In this document: in pieces, positions 8,609 to 18,158 of the stretch
Layout: every line of letters begins with the position of its first letter
Position numbering within the stretch: the stretch's first letter is position 1
Assembly (NCBI GenBank): GCA_036496585.1
Contig: DASXLB010000039.1
Location: 1-64,000, forward strand
Reading direction: 5' to 3'
DNA from: Vicinamibacterales bacterium
Lineage (GTDB): Bacteria; Acidobacteriota; Vicinamibacteria; Vicinamibacterales; 2-12-FULL-66-21
DNA: 64,000 bases
The notes under the pieces: generated by a model
The model's input: the letters and a program-made list of their open reading frames with translations, nothing else
What the model was told of the DNA's origin: nothing
Database searches by the model: none
Position numbers and translations under genes: made by a program

Positions 8609-10105
8609 CTAACCGGCCTTCGCCGACGGGAGCTTGGAGACGAGGCGCAGCGAAACGGTGAGTCCTTCCAGCTGATAGTGCGGGCGCAGGAAGAACTTCG
8701 CCGCATAGTAGCCGGGATTGCCTTCGATCTCGGTGACCTGCACTTCGGCGGCGGCCAGCGGCTTCTGTGCCTTGGTCGTCTCCGACGAGTGCGCCGGATC
8801 GCCGTCGACGTAGTTCATGATCCACTTCTGCAGCCACACCTGCATGTCGTCGCGTTCCTTGAACGACCCGATCTTGTCGCGCACGATGCACTTGAGGTAG
8901 TGCGCGAAGCGGCAGCATGCAAACAGATACGGCAGCCGCGCCGCGAGGTTCGCATTCGCGGTGGCGTCGGGATCGGTGTACTCCGCCGGCTTCTGCACCG
9001 ACTGCGCGCCGATGAACGCCGCGAAATCGGAGTTCTTGCGGTGCAGCAGCGGCATGAAGCCGTTCTTGGCGAGCTCGGCCTCGCGACGATCGCTGATCGC
9101 GATCTCGGTCGGGCACTTCATGTCGACCCCGCCGTCGTCGGTCGGGAAGGTGTGGACCGGGAGCCCCTCGACCGCGCCGCCCGATTCCACGCCGCGGATC
9201 CGCGAGCACCAGCCGTACATCTTGAACGAACGGTTGATGTTCGTCGCCATCGCGTAGGCGGCGTTCGACCAGGTGTAGCGGCTGTGATCGGCGGCGCCGG
9301 TGTCCTCCTCGAACGCGAAGTCCTCGACCGGGTTGGTCTTGGCGCCGTAGGGCAGGCGCGACAGGAAGCGCGGCATCGCCAGCCCCAGGTAGCGCGCATC
9401 CTCCGACTCGCGCAGCGAGCGCCACGCCGCATACTCCGGCGTCGTGAAGATCTTGGTCAGGTCGCGCGGGTTGGCCAGTTCCTGCCACGTCGCCATCTGC
9501 ATGATGGTCGGCGAGGCGCCGGCGATGAACGGCGCATGCGCCGCCGCCGCCACCTGCGACATCTCGCCGAGCAGCTCGATGTCGGGCGCCGTCTGATCGA
9601 AGAAGTAGTCGCCGACGAGACAGCCGAACGGCTCGCCGCCGAACTGCCCGTACTCCGCTTCGTAGACCTTCTTGAACAGCGGACTCTGGTCCCACGCCGT
9701 GCCCTTGTAGCGCTTCAGCGTCTTGCCCAGATCCAGCTTGCTGATGTTCATCACGCGGATCTTCAGCATCTCGTCGGTCTCGGTGTTGTTGACGAGATAG
9801 TGAAGCCCGCGCCACGCGCCTTCCAGCTTCTGGAACTCCTCCTGGTGCATGATCAGATTGATCTGCTCGGTCAGCTTCTTGTCGAGCTGCGCGATGATCG
9901 CCTCGATCGACTTGACGACGTCGGTGCTGACAAGCTTCGTCTGCGACAGGGCCTGCTCGGCGAGCGTCCGCACCGCCCGTTCGACGGCATCCTTCGCCTC
10001 GTCGGTCTTCGGCTTGAATTCCTTCTTCAACAGCGAGTCGAAATCGCTCGCTTCGACGGCCCCGATGGCCGATGTCTGCTCCTGCTGCGCTTTGGGGTCT
10101 GCCAT
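8609..10105 (-). CDS. tssC: T6SS contractile sheath large subunit TssC
   Basis: TssC (VipB) is the large sheath subunit that interlocks with TssB and contracts to propel the Hcp tube. The 498-residue product has the hallmark W-R-G-L stretch EGAWRGLHYLVNNTETDEM near residue 95, the GEPFGCLVGDYFF segment near residue 155, and a C-terminal part ending in strands that pack with TssB. Length matches the family. The ATG at 10105 has a GGAG site a few bases upstream. It lies 24 nt after tssB, the usual tssB-tssC pairing. Confidence 0.96.
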   Translation of the reverse strand: MADPKAQQEQTSAIGAVEASDFDSLLKKEFKPKTDEAKDAVERAVRTLAEQALSQTKLVSTDVVKSIEAIIAQLDKKLTEQINLIMHQEEFQKLEGAWRGLHYLVNNTETDEMLKIRVMNISKLDLGKTLKRYKGTAWDQSPLFKKVYEAEYGQFGGEPFGCLVGDYFFDQTAPDIELLGEMSQVAAAAHAPFIAGASPTIMQMATWQELANPRDLTKIFTTPEYAAWRSLRESEDARYLGLAMPRFLSRLPYGAKTNPVEDFAFEEDTGAADHSRYTWSNAAYAMATNINRSFKMYGWCSRIRGVESGGAVEGLPVHTFPTDDGGVDMKCPTEIAISDRREAELAKNGFMPLLHRKNSDFAAFIGAQSVQKPAEYTDPDATANANLAARLPYLFACCRFAHYLKCIVRDKIGSFKERDDMQVWLQKWIMNYVDGDPAHSSETTKAQKPLAAAEVQVTEIEGNPGYYAAKFFLRPHYQLEGLTVSLRLVSKLPSAKAG

Positions 10106-10129
10106 GGCTGTTCTCCGTTACAGGTCCCG

Positions 10130-10642
10130 TCAGGACCCGGAGGATTCCCCCGGATTCTTCGACGCGGCAAGCGTTTGCAGCAGGGCGGGATCCTGCAGAA
10201 GCTTGGCGACCAGATCCTCCGCCCCGGTCTTGCCGTCCATATAGGTGATCAGGTTGGCCAGCTGCTTGCGGGCTTCGAGCAGCTTGCTCAGCGCGTCGAC
10301 TTTGCTGGCGACCGCCGCCGGCGAAAAGTCGTCCATGCTCTCGAACGTCAGCTCGACGCTCAGGTTCCCCTCACCGGTCAGCGTGTTCGGGACCTGGAAC
10401 GCCGCACGCGGCTTCATCGCCTTCATGCGGCTGTCGAAGTTATCGACGTCGATGTCGAGGAACTTGCGATCGGCGACCGGGGCCAGCGGCTCGGCGGGCT
10501 TGCCGCTCAGATCCGCGAGCACCCCCATCACGAACGGCAGCTGGACCTTTTTTTCGGCGCCGTACAGCTCTACGTCGTACTCGATCTGGACGCGGGGCGC
10601 CCGGTTGCGTGCAATGAATTTCTGACTGCTCGCCTTCGCCAC
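10130..10642 (-). CDS. tssB: T6SS contractile sheath small subunit TssB
   Basis: TssB (VipA) is the small sheath subunit; its N-terminal helix is the docking point for TagJ in systems that have it. The product has 170 residues, beginning at a GTG (10642) with a strong GAGGGAGG ribosome site. It contains the family core IEYDVELYGAEKKVQLPFVM then GVLADLSG, followed by the IDVDNFDSRMKAMKPR helix. It lies 30 nt downstream of tssA and 24 nt upstream of tssC, the common order tssA-tssB-tssC. Confidence 0.95.
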   Translation of the reverse strand: MAKASSQKFIARNRAPRVQIEYDVELYGAEKKVQLPFVMGVLADLSGKPAEPLAPVADRKFLDIDVDNFDSRMKAMKPRAAFQVPNTLTGEGNLSVELTFESMDDFSPAAVASKVDALSKLLEARKQLANLITYMDGKTGAEDLVAKLLQDPALLQTLAASKNPGESSGS

Positions 10643-10672
10643 GGAATACCTCCCTCAGGGATAGCGCGTTAC

Positions 10673-11710
10673 TCACTCATTCTTCAGGCCGCCGGCGGCC
10701 CTCGCCACCGTCAACGCGTCGGGCGCGATGTCGGCCAGTACTTCCAGAAAATCCTTCGCCACCAGACGCTTGGCGCGCTCGACAAACAGCGGGATCGGGC
10801 TCGACGGCTCGCTGCGCCGGAAGTAGTCCGCCACCGCGTCCAGAGCCCGAATCGCGTCCGCGCGCGAGTTGATCACCCCGGCGACGAACCCTCCCGGCCC
10901 CTCGCCAGCCTGTCCTTCGCCTGGTGCTCCGCCGACGAACTCGACCCGCGTCGCGAGCTCCTCCTTATATATCCGGGAGAGCTTGGCGAATTGTGTCAGG
11001 AGCGGCCCGAAATCGGGGGCCACCTCAGGCCCGCCTTCGCTCCGCATCTTGGCATCGATGGCGTTCATCGCCGCCATCCCGTCGGTGACCCCCTGATCCG
11101 CGGTGGTCAGCTCGTCGAGCGGGATCTCCTTGAAGGCCATGCGGATAGCGGCTTCGTCCGCCTTGGCCTCGAGTGGGCCCGCCTGCGCCATGCCCCGTGC
11201 CACCTCGATGTCGCGCAGGCTGTAGCGGCCGTGCTGACGGCTGGTGACGAGCGGCAGCCGCCACACCCGGTCGACCATCGCCATCGGGTCGGCGAAGCAA
11301 TTGAGCGCGTTGCGCCGGGCAACCGCGTCTTCGTCGAGCGCCGGGTACACGGTGGGCCAATACGTCTCGAGCCACTTCGAGGCCGTCGTCAGAGTCTCGG
11401 CAAAGGACGTCAGCCCATCGGTCCTGAGCGACGCCATCGCCAGATAGGCCAGCAGTCGTAAATCCTTGCTTTTTCCGAGCGCCTCGAGCGCATCCGAGCG
11501 GACGCGTCCCCATTCGAGGGGGGCGCGGGTCTTGGCGGCTTCCTTGTCGCTTTCCTCGGCGTCGGGCGCGGCTTCGGGCGAACGGGACTGGCCGAACAGA
11601 CGGAGCGCGTCGAAGGCGACGAGCGCCCCTGTGTCGTCAGGGTTCTGTCCGCAGGGTTGCTCGCCGCCAAGCGGCGCGAGCAGCGCCTGAGCGTCCCAGC
11701 CAGCACTCAT
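10673..11710 (-). CDS. tssA: T6SS assembly protein TssA (ImpA_N family)
   Basis: TssA primes and caps the growing sheath and tube at the distal end. The 345-residue product carries the ImpA N-terminal domain, seen as QPCGQNPDDTG near residue 18 and RDIEVARGMAQAG in the middle. At this length it matches the short class exemplified by P. aeruginosa TssA1, not the long VasJ-type proteins. The ATG at 11710 follows a GGGAAGAG ribosome site. A 169-nt gap upstream separates it from tagF-pppA, the largest gap inside the T6SS cluster, so it may start a separate transcript. Confidence 0.92.
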   Translation of the reverse strand: MSAGWDAQALLAPLGGEQPCGQNPDDTGALVAFDALRLFGQSRSPEAAPDAEESDKEAAKTRAPLEWGRVRSDALEALGKSKDLRLLAYLAMASLRTDGLTSFAETLTTASKWLETYWPTVYPALDEDAVARRNALNCFADPMAMVDRVWRLPLVTSRQHGRYSLRDIEVARGMAQAGPLEAKADEAAIRMAFKEIPLDELTTADQGVTDGMAAMNAIDAKMRSEGGPEVAPDFGPLLTQFAKLSRIYKEELATRVEFVGGAPGEGQAGEGPGGFVAGVINSRADAIRALDAVADYFRRSEPSSPIPLFVERAKRLVAKDFLEVLADIAPDALTVARAAGGLKNE

Positions 11711-11879
11711 CGAAAAGGAAGCCTCTCTTCCCGGGGGTTGAGGTTCCGCATTCTATCCGAAAACGGCGACGGCATCGCGACCGGGTCGAACTGGTGCTTC
11801 CGGAACAGTCCCCGATGGGACGTCAAGCGCGGGAGAGCGTTCCCTTTCGCGCCACCGTACATTCCGCGACGCCCCTCCG
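11711..11879 (-). promoter_or_regulatory. Possible internal promoter region before tssA
   Basis: This 169-nt gap is the only real spacer among the minus-strand T6SS genes. On the minus strand a TAGAAT hexamer (11750-11755) lies about 40 nt before the tssA start, followed by the GGGAAGAG ribosome site. No good -35 box is seen at the usual distance. The hexamer could be a -10 element driving tssA-tssB-tssC-hcp separately from the tagH-to-tagF genes, which would let tube and sheath proteins be made in larger amounts. The promoter call is inference. Confidence 0.4.
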
Positions 11880-13352
11880 CTAGTGCTGCACTTCCGCAAT
11901 CAGGACGGTGACGTTGTCCGGGGCCCCGGCGTCGAGCGTCGCCTGGATCAGGCCGTCCACCGCGGCACGAATATCCGGGGTCGCCATCAAGGTGCCAATC
12001 TGCTCCACCGTCAGGACGCGCGTCAGGCCGTCCGAACAAAGCAGGAAGCGATCGTCCGCCAGCACCGAGTCGCGATGGACGTCGAGCACCAGATCGGTGT
12101 CCATGCCGACGGCGCGCGTGATCACGCTCGACTGCAGCGGGTTCGATCCCTCCAGCTCCGCGAGGCTGTGATCGCGCGTCAGCTGCTCGAGCGTGCCGCC
12201 ACGCCAGCGATACACGCGGCTGTCGCCGGCCCACAGCACCGCCGATTTCGGACCGCGGACGAGCAGGACGACGACGGTGCTGCCGGCGCGCTCGGTGAGC
12301 GCAGCGTGCATCGACGACCGCACCAGATGATCGTTCACGTCCTGGACGCGCTTCATCGCGTTGTCGACGGCTTCCTCGAACGTTCCGTCGAGCGGAAATT
12401 CGGCGAGCGCGTCGCACACCATCCGGCTCGCCACCTCGCCGTGGCTGTGGCCCCCCATGCCGTCGGCGACGGCCCAGATACCTGCCTCGGGGCGCTCGAC
12501 GAACCCGTCCTCGTTGTTGGTGCGGGCCCGCCCGACGTCGGTGGCGGCCGCCGAGTGCAGGTAGAGGGCGCCGGCCGGCTCGATCGCGGCCGTGTTCGAC
12601 AGCGTGATCTCGCCCGACACCCGCGTCGGCAGCGACTGCCACTGGTGCGCCGGCCACGCCCCCTCGAGAAACGCCGGATACAACGTCGGCGGGGGCAGAC
12701 CCTTGACGATCAGGCAGCTCGGCTCGACCACCGCCGACCCCTCGCTCCACCAGAGCACCAGCGGCCGGTACTTCGATTCGAGATGCAGCGAGAGGAGCTG
12801 CTCGAACGCGCTCCGGACGTCGGAGGACGTGCCGAGCGGGAGATGCCAGGCGCGCGGACTGTCGGTCAGAATCGCCGTCGCCTCCGCCTCGAGCGCCAGC
12901 GACGGCGGCAGCGCCAGCGCTCCGAGCTCCTGCTCGAGCGCCGCCACCCGGCGATCGAAGCGGTCGAAGTCGACGCGCTCGGTCGCGAGCGTCTCGATGA
13001 CCAGATGCTCGGCGGTCTCGAAGAACCGGTCGGAGTTCGAGGCGGCGCTGACGAGCGGGGTCTCCGCCGGCAGCTCGGCGACGAGGGTCAGCGGGAAATA
13101 CCGTCCGACCTGATCGACGCTCGGCGCCACGACCCCGAGCACGGGGAGCGGTCCGCACGCACCTGCCGCGCAGGCAAACCGCCAGGCCGGACTGGTGAGA
13201 TACACGTCGAGCCAGCGGCCGCCGAGCGCCGTCTGGCTCGACGCGAGACACTCGCGCAGCCAGCCGTCCCACGCGTCCACGAACGCGTCCGAGACGCGCC
13301 GCCGCAGGAAGTCACCGTGGCTGGGCAGCTTGCCGTAGAACCCTACCTGCAT
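11880..13352 (-). CDS. tagF-pppA: TagF-PppA fusion: T6SS repressor plus PP2C phosphatase
   Basis: Two regulators are joined in one 490-residue chain. Residues 1 to about 235 are a TagF (ImpM/SciT) domain, starting MQVGFYGKLPSHGDFLRRR and including VGRYFPLTLVAE. Residues about 265-490 are a PP2C-type Ser/Thr phosphatase with RTNNEDGF at 277-284, the metal-binding DGMGGHSHGE at 297-306, LLCSDGLT and a terminal GAPDNVTVLI, so the metal site looks intact. TagF represses T6SS post-translationally and PppA removes the threonine phosphate placed by PpkA. Such fusions are known from Agrobacterium. No ppkA kinase is in the window. The start lies 7 nt downstream of tssM. Confidence 0.93.
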   Translation of the reverse strand: MQVGFYGKLPSHGDFLRRRVSDAFVDAWDGWLRECLASSQTALGGRWLDVYLTSPAWRFACAAGACGPLPVLGVVAPSVDQVGRYFPLTLVAELPAETPLVSAASNSDRFFETAEHLVIETLATERVDFDRFDRRVAALEQELGALALPPSLALEAEATAILTDSPRAWHLPLGTSSDVRSAFEQLLSLHLESKYRPLVLWWSEGSAVVEPSCLIVKGLPPPTLYPAFLEGAWPAHQWQSLPTRVSGEITLSNTAAIEPAGALYLHSAAATDVGRARTNNEDGFVERPEAGIWAVADGMGGHSHGEVASRMVCDALAEFPLDGTFEEAVDNAMKRVQDVNDHLVRSSMHAALTERAGSTVVVLLVRGPKSAVLWAGDSRVYRWRGGTLEQLTRDHSLAELEGSNPLQSSVITRAVGMDTDLVLDVHRDSVLADDRFLLCSDGLTRVLTVEQIGTLMATPDIRAAVDGLIQATLDAGAPDNVTVLIAEVQH

Positions 13353-13359
13353 GGGTCGC

Positions 13360-16300
13360 TCAGGACTCGCAACTGAATTGCCGCCAGGTCGCCGACGTGA
13401 AGGGATTGGCCGCGGCGCTCGATGGCTCGACGGTGATGTGGACGCGGTGATAGCGGTTCTTGACGTTGAGCAGCACGTGCTGCGGATCGGGGACACCCTC
13501 GCGGTATTCGTCGATCAGGCGGAACCACGCCCACGGCCCGCCGTACGCCTTGGTCGGATCGTAATAGCGGCTCTCCCACGCCGTCGTCGCGGAGCCGGCC
13601 TGAGGTCCCGGCCACACCCCCGGCTGCCGGAAGTGCTTGTCGTCGAAATTCTGTCCGTCCAACGCCAGGACGAACCGCGTCGCACTGCTGTCGAGATCGC
13701 TGAAGGTGACGAAGAACCGCACCGACGGCGTCTTCGACCCGGGCTGGAAGAACATGTCGCGTATCGCCTGTGCCGCCTGGAACTGGGCGAGCAGGGTGTT
13801 CGACAGCATCACCGATCCCGGCCGCCACGCCCAGACGGGCCCGGTCGTGTCGACTTGCTTGGCGAGACGATCCGAGAAGAACTTGTCGAACGCGCCGTCG
13901 AAGCCGAAGACCGTACCGAGGTCGGCCGGCTGCACGTCGACGTTCGAGTTGGCGAACGGATACTTGCCGGCAATCAGCGTCTGGCAGGCGGGCACGACCG
14001 TCTGCAGATAGAGGTTGTGGAGCTCCGACGTCGCTTCCTGGTTGACGGTGCCCTCGCTCCCTTCGCCGATCTGCGCGACCAGCGTCCGCAGACCAGGAGG
14101 CAGCACTTCCGTCTGCTGCCGCAGCGTCTGCATCAGCACGCGGAACGCCGGATTCGACAGAATCTGCACGGGACTGCCGCCGGCGACGTCGGGACCGAGC
14201 GTGTCGAGCTGCTGCTGGATCTCTCCGAGCGTCTTGAGGATGCCGTCGAGCTGCGTCTTGCCGGCTTCGCCCGCCGTGAGCTGCCGCGCCCACTGGAACT
14301 GCGCGGTGACGACCGTCCCAGGATTGACCGCCGCCATCCCGACGGCTCCCTGCACCGGCTTCATCAGATCCTCGAACTTCTGCTTGACGGACTGCGTCGC
14401 CTGACCGAGCGCGCCGGTCGGAGCCGACGCGGAGGATGCCTGCACCAGCGTCGTGTTGTCGGCGACGACGCGGAGCAGACCGCGGAGCGGGGACGTCGGC
14501 CCGGCGAGCAGCTGCAGCGCGGCGTCGAGCTGCGGAATCGTCGGGAACGTCGCGAACTGCAGATCCTCGAGCACCGCGTTCCAGGCCCGGATGTAGTCCT
14601 GCTCGTAGAGATTGGTGACCGTGGACACGAGGGAGCCCGCGTTGGCGAGCGCCCCCGTCGCGCTGTCTCCCCACACCCAGGAATCGTCGGCCATCCGCTT
14701 GAGCAGGACGGCGCGCCCCTCGGTGGTGATCTGCTTGAACGTGTCGCGGGTGTAGAGCGTCGGCATCGGCGTCGACAGCGGCACCCCGCTGCGGCGCCTG
14801 AACACGGTGTCGGCGCCGATGCCCGCCTGCTGATCGAGGCGCAGCCCCTGCGCGCCGGGCGGATCGGCGTAGATGCTCTTGATCTGGTTGTAGAGGATGC
14901 GCGCCATCGATGCCTGCTGGATGCTGGCGCGCGCCTGGGTGACGAGCGGACCGTCGAGCGCGACGGGCCGCAGCGTGCCGGCGTTGTCGAGAAGGCTCTT
15001 GAAATGCTGCGACGCCGCCTGCGCGATTGCCGGATCGGTCGCGTGCCACTCGAGATCCGCGAGCATCTGCAGGTGATCCTTGTCGAGATGCTTGGGTTCG
15101 CCCAGCATCAGGTATCCCTTCAGGTACTCGTAGAGCTTTTCCGGCTGCGTCGAGTACTGGCGCATGCGCGCGTGGATCTGCGAGGCGAGTCGCGGCAGCA
15201 GGATGCTGTCCAGTTCGCGCATGTAGGCGTCGCGAGCCGAGTTGCCGATCGCCCCCCCCTGATACAGCCCCCATCGCAGCAGCAGCGGCGTCGTGTCACG
15301 GTAGCGATTCGCCGAATCGACGACGCCGCGGATCGCGTCGAGCCGCGCGACGATCAGCTCCAGCGGCGAGGCCGGCGTGACCTTGGCGGTGTGCTCGAAG
15401 GTGTCGATGTCGGCGGCCGCCTGCGTCAGGTACTCGTGATTGCTCTTGTAGCTGACCGACAGTGCGACCACGCCGGCGGTGGCGAGAATTCCGGTGGCGG
15501 CATAGGCGCCGAGCTGGGCCGAGGCCTTTCGCAGCTCGAGCTGCCGGTTCACTCCGGCGAGCCCCGACTCGCCGATCATCACCGTCTTCAGCAGCGTTTC
15601 GACGAAGTACGCCTTGCCCGGCCCCTGCGGCGCCATGACCGCCGCGCCGGCGCCGAAGCGGCGGCCGATGCTGCCGAGCAGACGATCGATCGGGGTGCCT
15701 TCCTGGGTGCCGCTGGTGAAGTACACGCCGCGTAGCAGGATCTGGCCGCCGAACTCCCGCGAGGCGAAGACGTCGGTGAGCCATTCGGAGAGTGGCTCGC
15801 GCATCGTCGACATCTGCTGCGGGAACCCGAAGATCTTGGTCCGCCGCCGCGTGTCCCGCGCCTCCTGCATGCGGTCGACCACACGCTCGTTCAGGCGAGC
15901 CATCAGCGAATCGAACTCGGCGGGAAATACGCCGGGTCCCTCGTTCGCCACCGATTGTCCGTAGGGGAACGTCACCCCCCAGACCTGGGCGCGCCCGTCG
16001 GTGCGCAGGTCGTCGAAGTACTCGGCGAAGCCGTCAACGAGGTCGCACTTGGTGACCATCACGTACACGGGCAGCTGGATGCCGAGTTCGCGGCTGAGCT
16101 CTTCGAGGCGCCGCCGCGCCGCGTCGACATGCGCGCCGCGCGCCGAGGGGCCGCCGACCAGCAGGTCCTGCGCGTTGATCGTCAGGATGACGCCGTTGAC
16201 CGGGCGGCGCGCGCGGTACTTGCGCAGCAGCGCCAGGAACTCGCTCCACCCGACGCTGTCGGAGGCCGCGTCGGAATCCTGGGTGGTGTAGCGGCCGGCC

Positions 16301-16830
16301 GTGTCGAGGAACACCGCCTCGTCGGCGAACCACCAGTCGCAGTTGCGGGTGCCGCCGACGCCGCGCAGCGCGCCCTTGCCGACCCGCTGCTCGAGCGGGA
16401 ATTTCAGGCCGGAGTTGAGCAGCGCCGTCGTCTTGCCGGAGCCCGGTGCGCCGATGATCACGTACCACGGCAGGTCGTAGAGGCTCGTGCCGGAGGTCCG
16501 CTGCTGCTCCTTGAGCGCGCCGACCGCCTCCTCGAACCGCTCCCGCAGCTTGACCACTTCGGCCGGTGTCGCTTCCTCCTGGGCCTGCGGCCGCGGCGCC
16601 GCGACCGCCGCCAGCAGGCGATCCCCGGCGCGCATCGCGCGCAGCCGCTTGAGCAGCCGCCATGCGATCCAGCACCCGATGACCACGCCGATCGCGATCA
16701 GCCGGTTGGTCGGCGGATCGAGCGGACGCCAGTCGGCAAACGCGAAGTACGGTCCCGCGAACCAGATGAAGACGACGATCAGCAGCAGGCCGATCAGGAT
16801 GACGACGGTGCGTTTCAGAAAGGCGAACAT
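13360..16830 (-). CDS. tssM: T6SS membrane-complex protein TssM (IcmF)
   Basis: TssM (IcmF/VasK) spans the inner membrane and forms the T6SS channel with TssL and normally TssJ. The protein has 1156 residues, with two N-terminal membrane helices (about 7-28 and 44-62), a cytoplasmic GTPase-like domain with Walker A GAPGSGKT at 127-134, a third membrane helix at about 435-455, and a long periplasmic C-terminal region including the SYFLHIW-free IcmF-related and C-terminal beta domains. Length is near the family norm. A TssJ lipoprotein, which usually binds the C-terminal domain, is not encoded nearby. It lies between tssL and tagF-pppA with 7-nt gaps on both sides. Confidence 0.95.
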   Translation of the reverse strand: MFAFLKRTVVILIGLLLIVVFIWFAGPYFAFADWRPLDPPTNRLIAIGVVIGCWIAWRLLKRLRAMRAGDRLLAAVAAPRPQAQEEATPAEVVKLRERFEEAVGALKEQQRTSGTSLYDLPWYVIIGAPGSGKTTALLNSGLKFPLEQRVGKGALRGVGGTRNCDWWFADEAVFLDTAGRYTTQDSDAASDSVGWSEFLALLRKYRARRPVNGVILTINAQDLLVGGPSARGAHVDAARRRLEELSRELGIQLPVYVMVTKCDLVDGFAEYFDDLRTDGRAQVWGVTFPYGQSVANEGPGVFPAEFDSLMARLNERVVDRMQEARDTRRRTKIFGFPQQMSTMREPLSEWLTDVFASREFGGQILLRGVYFTSGTQEGTPIDRLLGSIGRRFGAGAAVMAPQGPGKAYFVETLLKTVMIGESGLAGVNRQLELRKASAQLGAYAATGILATAGVVALSVSYKSNHEYLTQAAADIDTFEHTAKVTPASPLELIVARLDAIRGVVDSANRYRDTTPLLLRWGLYQGGAIGNSARDAYMRELDSILLPRLASQIHARMRQYSTQPEKLYEYLKGYLMLGEPKHLDKDHLQMLADLEWHATDPAIAQAASQHFKSLLDNAGTLRPVALDGPLVTQARASIQQASMARILYNQIKSIYADPPGAQGLRLDQQAGIGADTVFRRRSGVPLSTPMPTLYTRDTFKQITTEGRAVLLKRMADDSWVWGDSATGALANAGSLVSTVTNLYEQDYIRAWNAVLEDLQFATFPTIPQLDAALQLLAGPTSPLRGLLRVVADNTTLVQASSASAPTGALGQATQSVKQKFEDLMKPVQGAVGMAAVNPGTVVTAQFQWARQLTAGEAGKTQLDGILKTLGEIQQQLDTLGPDVAGGSPVQILSNPAFRVLMQTLRQQTEVLPPGLRTLVAQIGEGSEGTVNQEATSELHNLYLQTVVPACQTLIAGKYPFANSNVDVQPADLGTVFGFDGAFDKFFSDRLAKQVDTTGPVWAWRPGSVMLSNTLLAQFQAAQAIRDMFFQPGSKTPSVRFFVTFSDLDSSATRFVLALDGQNFDDKHFRQPGVWPGPQAGSATTAWESRYYDPTKAYGGPWAWFRLIDEYREGVPDPQHVLLNVKNRYHRVHITVEPSSAAANPFTSATWRQFSCES

Positions 16831-16837
16831 GTCTCGC

Positions 16838-18148
16838 TCAGCCTTCGCGAAGATGAATGATCTCGACGCGCCGGTTGCGTGCGCGGTTCTCGGGGGCCGA
16901 CTCGGGACGGTACTTCGGCTCCGACGAGCCCATGCCCTGCCACGTCAGACGGGCGGGATTGTTGATCGCCTTCTTCAGGATGTTGGCGACGCTGACCGCG
17001 CGCTCGCGCGACAGCTCGAAGTTGTCGTGGAACTGGAACGATCGGATCGGCTGATCGTCGGTATGCCCGACGATCAGTACGCGGCCCGGCACCTGGTTGA
17101 GTGCCGCCGTGATGCGGTCCAGCGTCGCCTCGTAGGCCGGGTTGACGGTGGCGCTGCCGGAGCCGAACAGATCGCCGCTCGGCAGCGTGATCACCGTGCG
17201 GCCGCCGTCCTCGTCGACGCGCAGGGCGCCGGCGGCTTCCTGGGGGGCGAGCAGCCGCTTCAGCGTCGGCCCGGCGACCGGCGCGGGCGGCGGCGGCACC
17301 GCGAAATCCTCGATGCCGACGTGCGCCAGCTGGGCCTGCAGCGGATCGGCCTGATCCGACAACGCCGACCGGTAATAGACGAACGCGGCGGTGAGGATCA
17401 CCGCGGCGGCGGCGGCGATCACCCACCACGGCACGTAGCGAATCAGCCGGTTGCGCTGATCCTCGAGACCCCGCCACTTGAGCGACAGCTCGGGAGACGC
17501 GGCGCCGCGCAGTCCGCGGATCGTCCGGAACAGCTCGTGCTGCAAGTCCTGCAGCTGTTCCTGACCGCGATCGACCATCTGATACTTGCCGGTGAAGCCG
17601 AGCGCGAGAATCAGGTGCTGCAGCTCGAGCAGATCGAGGTGGCGGGCCGGATCGGCCGAGATGCGGGTCAGCATCTCGAAGAACTTCTCGCCCCCCCACG
17701 CCTCGCGGTGGAGCGCGACGAGCACCGGGTGCTGCGACCACTCGCTCTGCGCCCCCCAGGGCGTCGAGAGCACGGCCTCGTCGAGCGCGGCGCAAATCGC
17801 GTAGCGCGCCGCCAGCACGATCTCGGTGCGGATTCCGGCCGCGCGCGCTTGATCCTCGAACCGGCGGATCTCTTCGAGGACGTGCCGCCGCAGGCCGGCG
17901 ACGTCCATCGCGGCCGGCGCGCTGCGCAGCTGTCCGGTGAGCAGCAGCAGAGGAATCGCCGCCTGCACGAGCGGATTCAGTCCGAGCCCGAGCGACGCGC
18001 GCGCCGCGTCGGGAATCGCCTCGACGTCGGCGGGCCGCACCGCCGGACCGCGGTGCGTCGGCGGATCCGGCATCCCGCGCCGGCCGGCGCCGGGCCTCGG
18101 GCGATGCGTCAGATCCGACGGCTGGAACGGATCGTCGTTGTCCGCCAT
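16838..18148 (-). CDS. tssL: TssL (DotU) with C-terminal OmpA peptidoglycan-binding domain
   Basis: TssL is the inner-membrane partner of TssM. The 436-residue protein has a cytoplasmic DotU domain (about 55-225), one membrane helix at about 239-257, and a periplasmic OmpA-like domain (about 320-432) containing VLIVGHTDDQPIRS and the ending RARNRRVEI. This is the 'specialised' TssL form in which peptidoglycan anchoring is built into TssL and not supplied by a separate TagL protein. The ATG at 18148 is preferred to the TTG one codon before it. It sits between tssK and tssM with gaps of 10 and 7 nt. Confidence 0.95.
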   Translation of the reverse strand: MADNDDPFQPSDLTHRPRPGAGRRGMPDPPTHRGPAVRPADVEAIPDAARASLGLGLNPLVQAAIPLLLLTGQLRSAPAAMDVAGLRRHVLEEIRRFEDQARAAGIRTEIVLAARYAICAALDEAVLSTPWGAQSEWSQHPVLVALHREAWGGEKFFEMLTRISADPARHLDLLELQHLILALGFTGKYQMVDRGQEQLQDLQHELFRTIRGLRGAASPELSLKWRGLEDQRNRLIRYVPWWVIAAAAAVILTAAFVYYRSALSDQADPLQAQLAHVGIEDFAVPPPPAPVAGPTLKRLLAPQEAAGALRVDEDGGRTVITLPSGDLFGSGSATVNPAYEATLDRITAALNQVPGRVLIVGHTDDQPIRSFQFHDNFELSRERAVSVANILKKAINNPARLTWQGMGSSEPKYRPESAPENRARNRRVEIIHLREG

Positions 18149-18158
18149 CAAGAATCCT

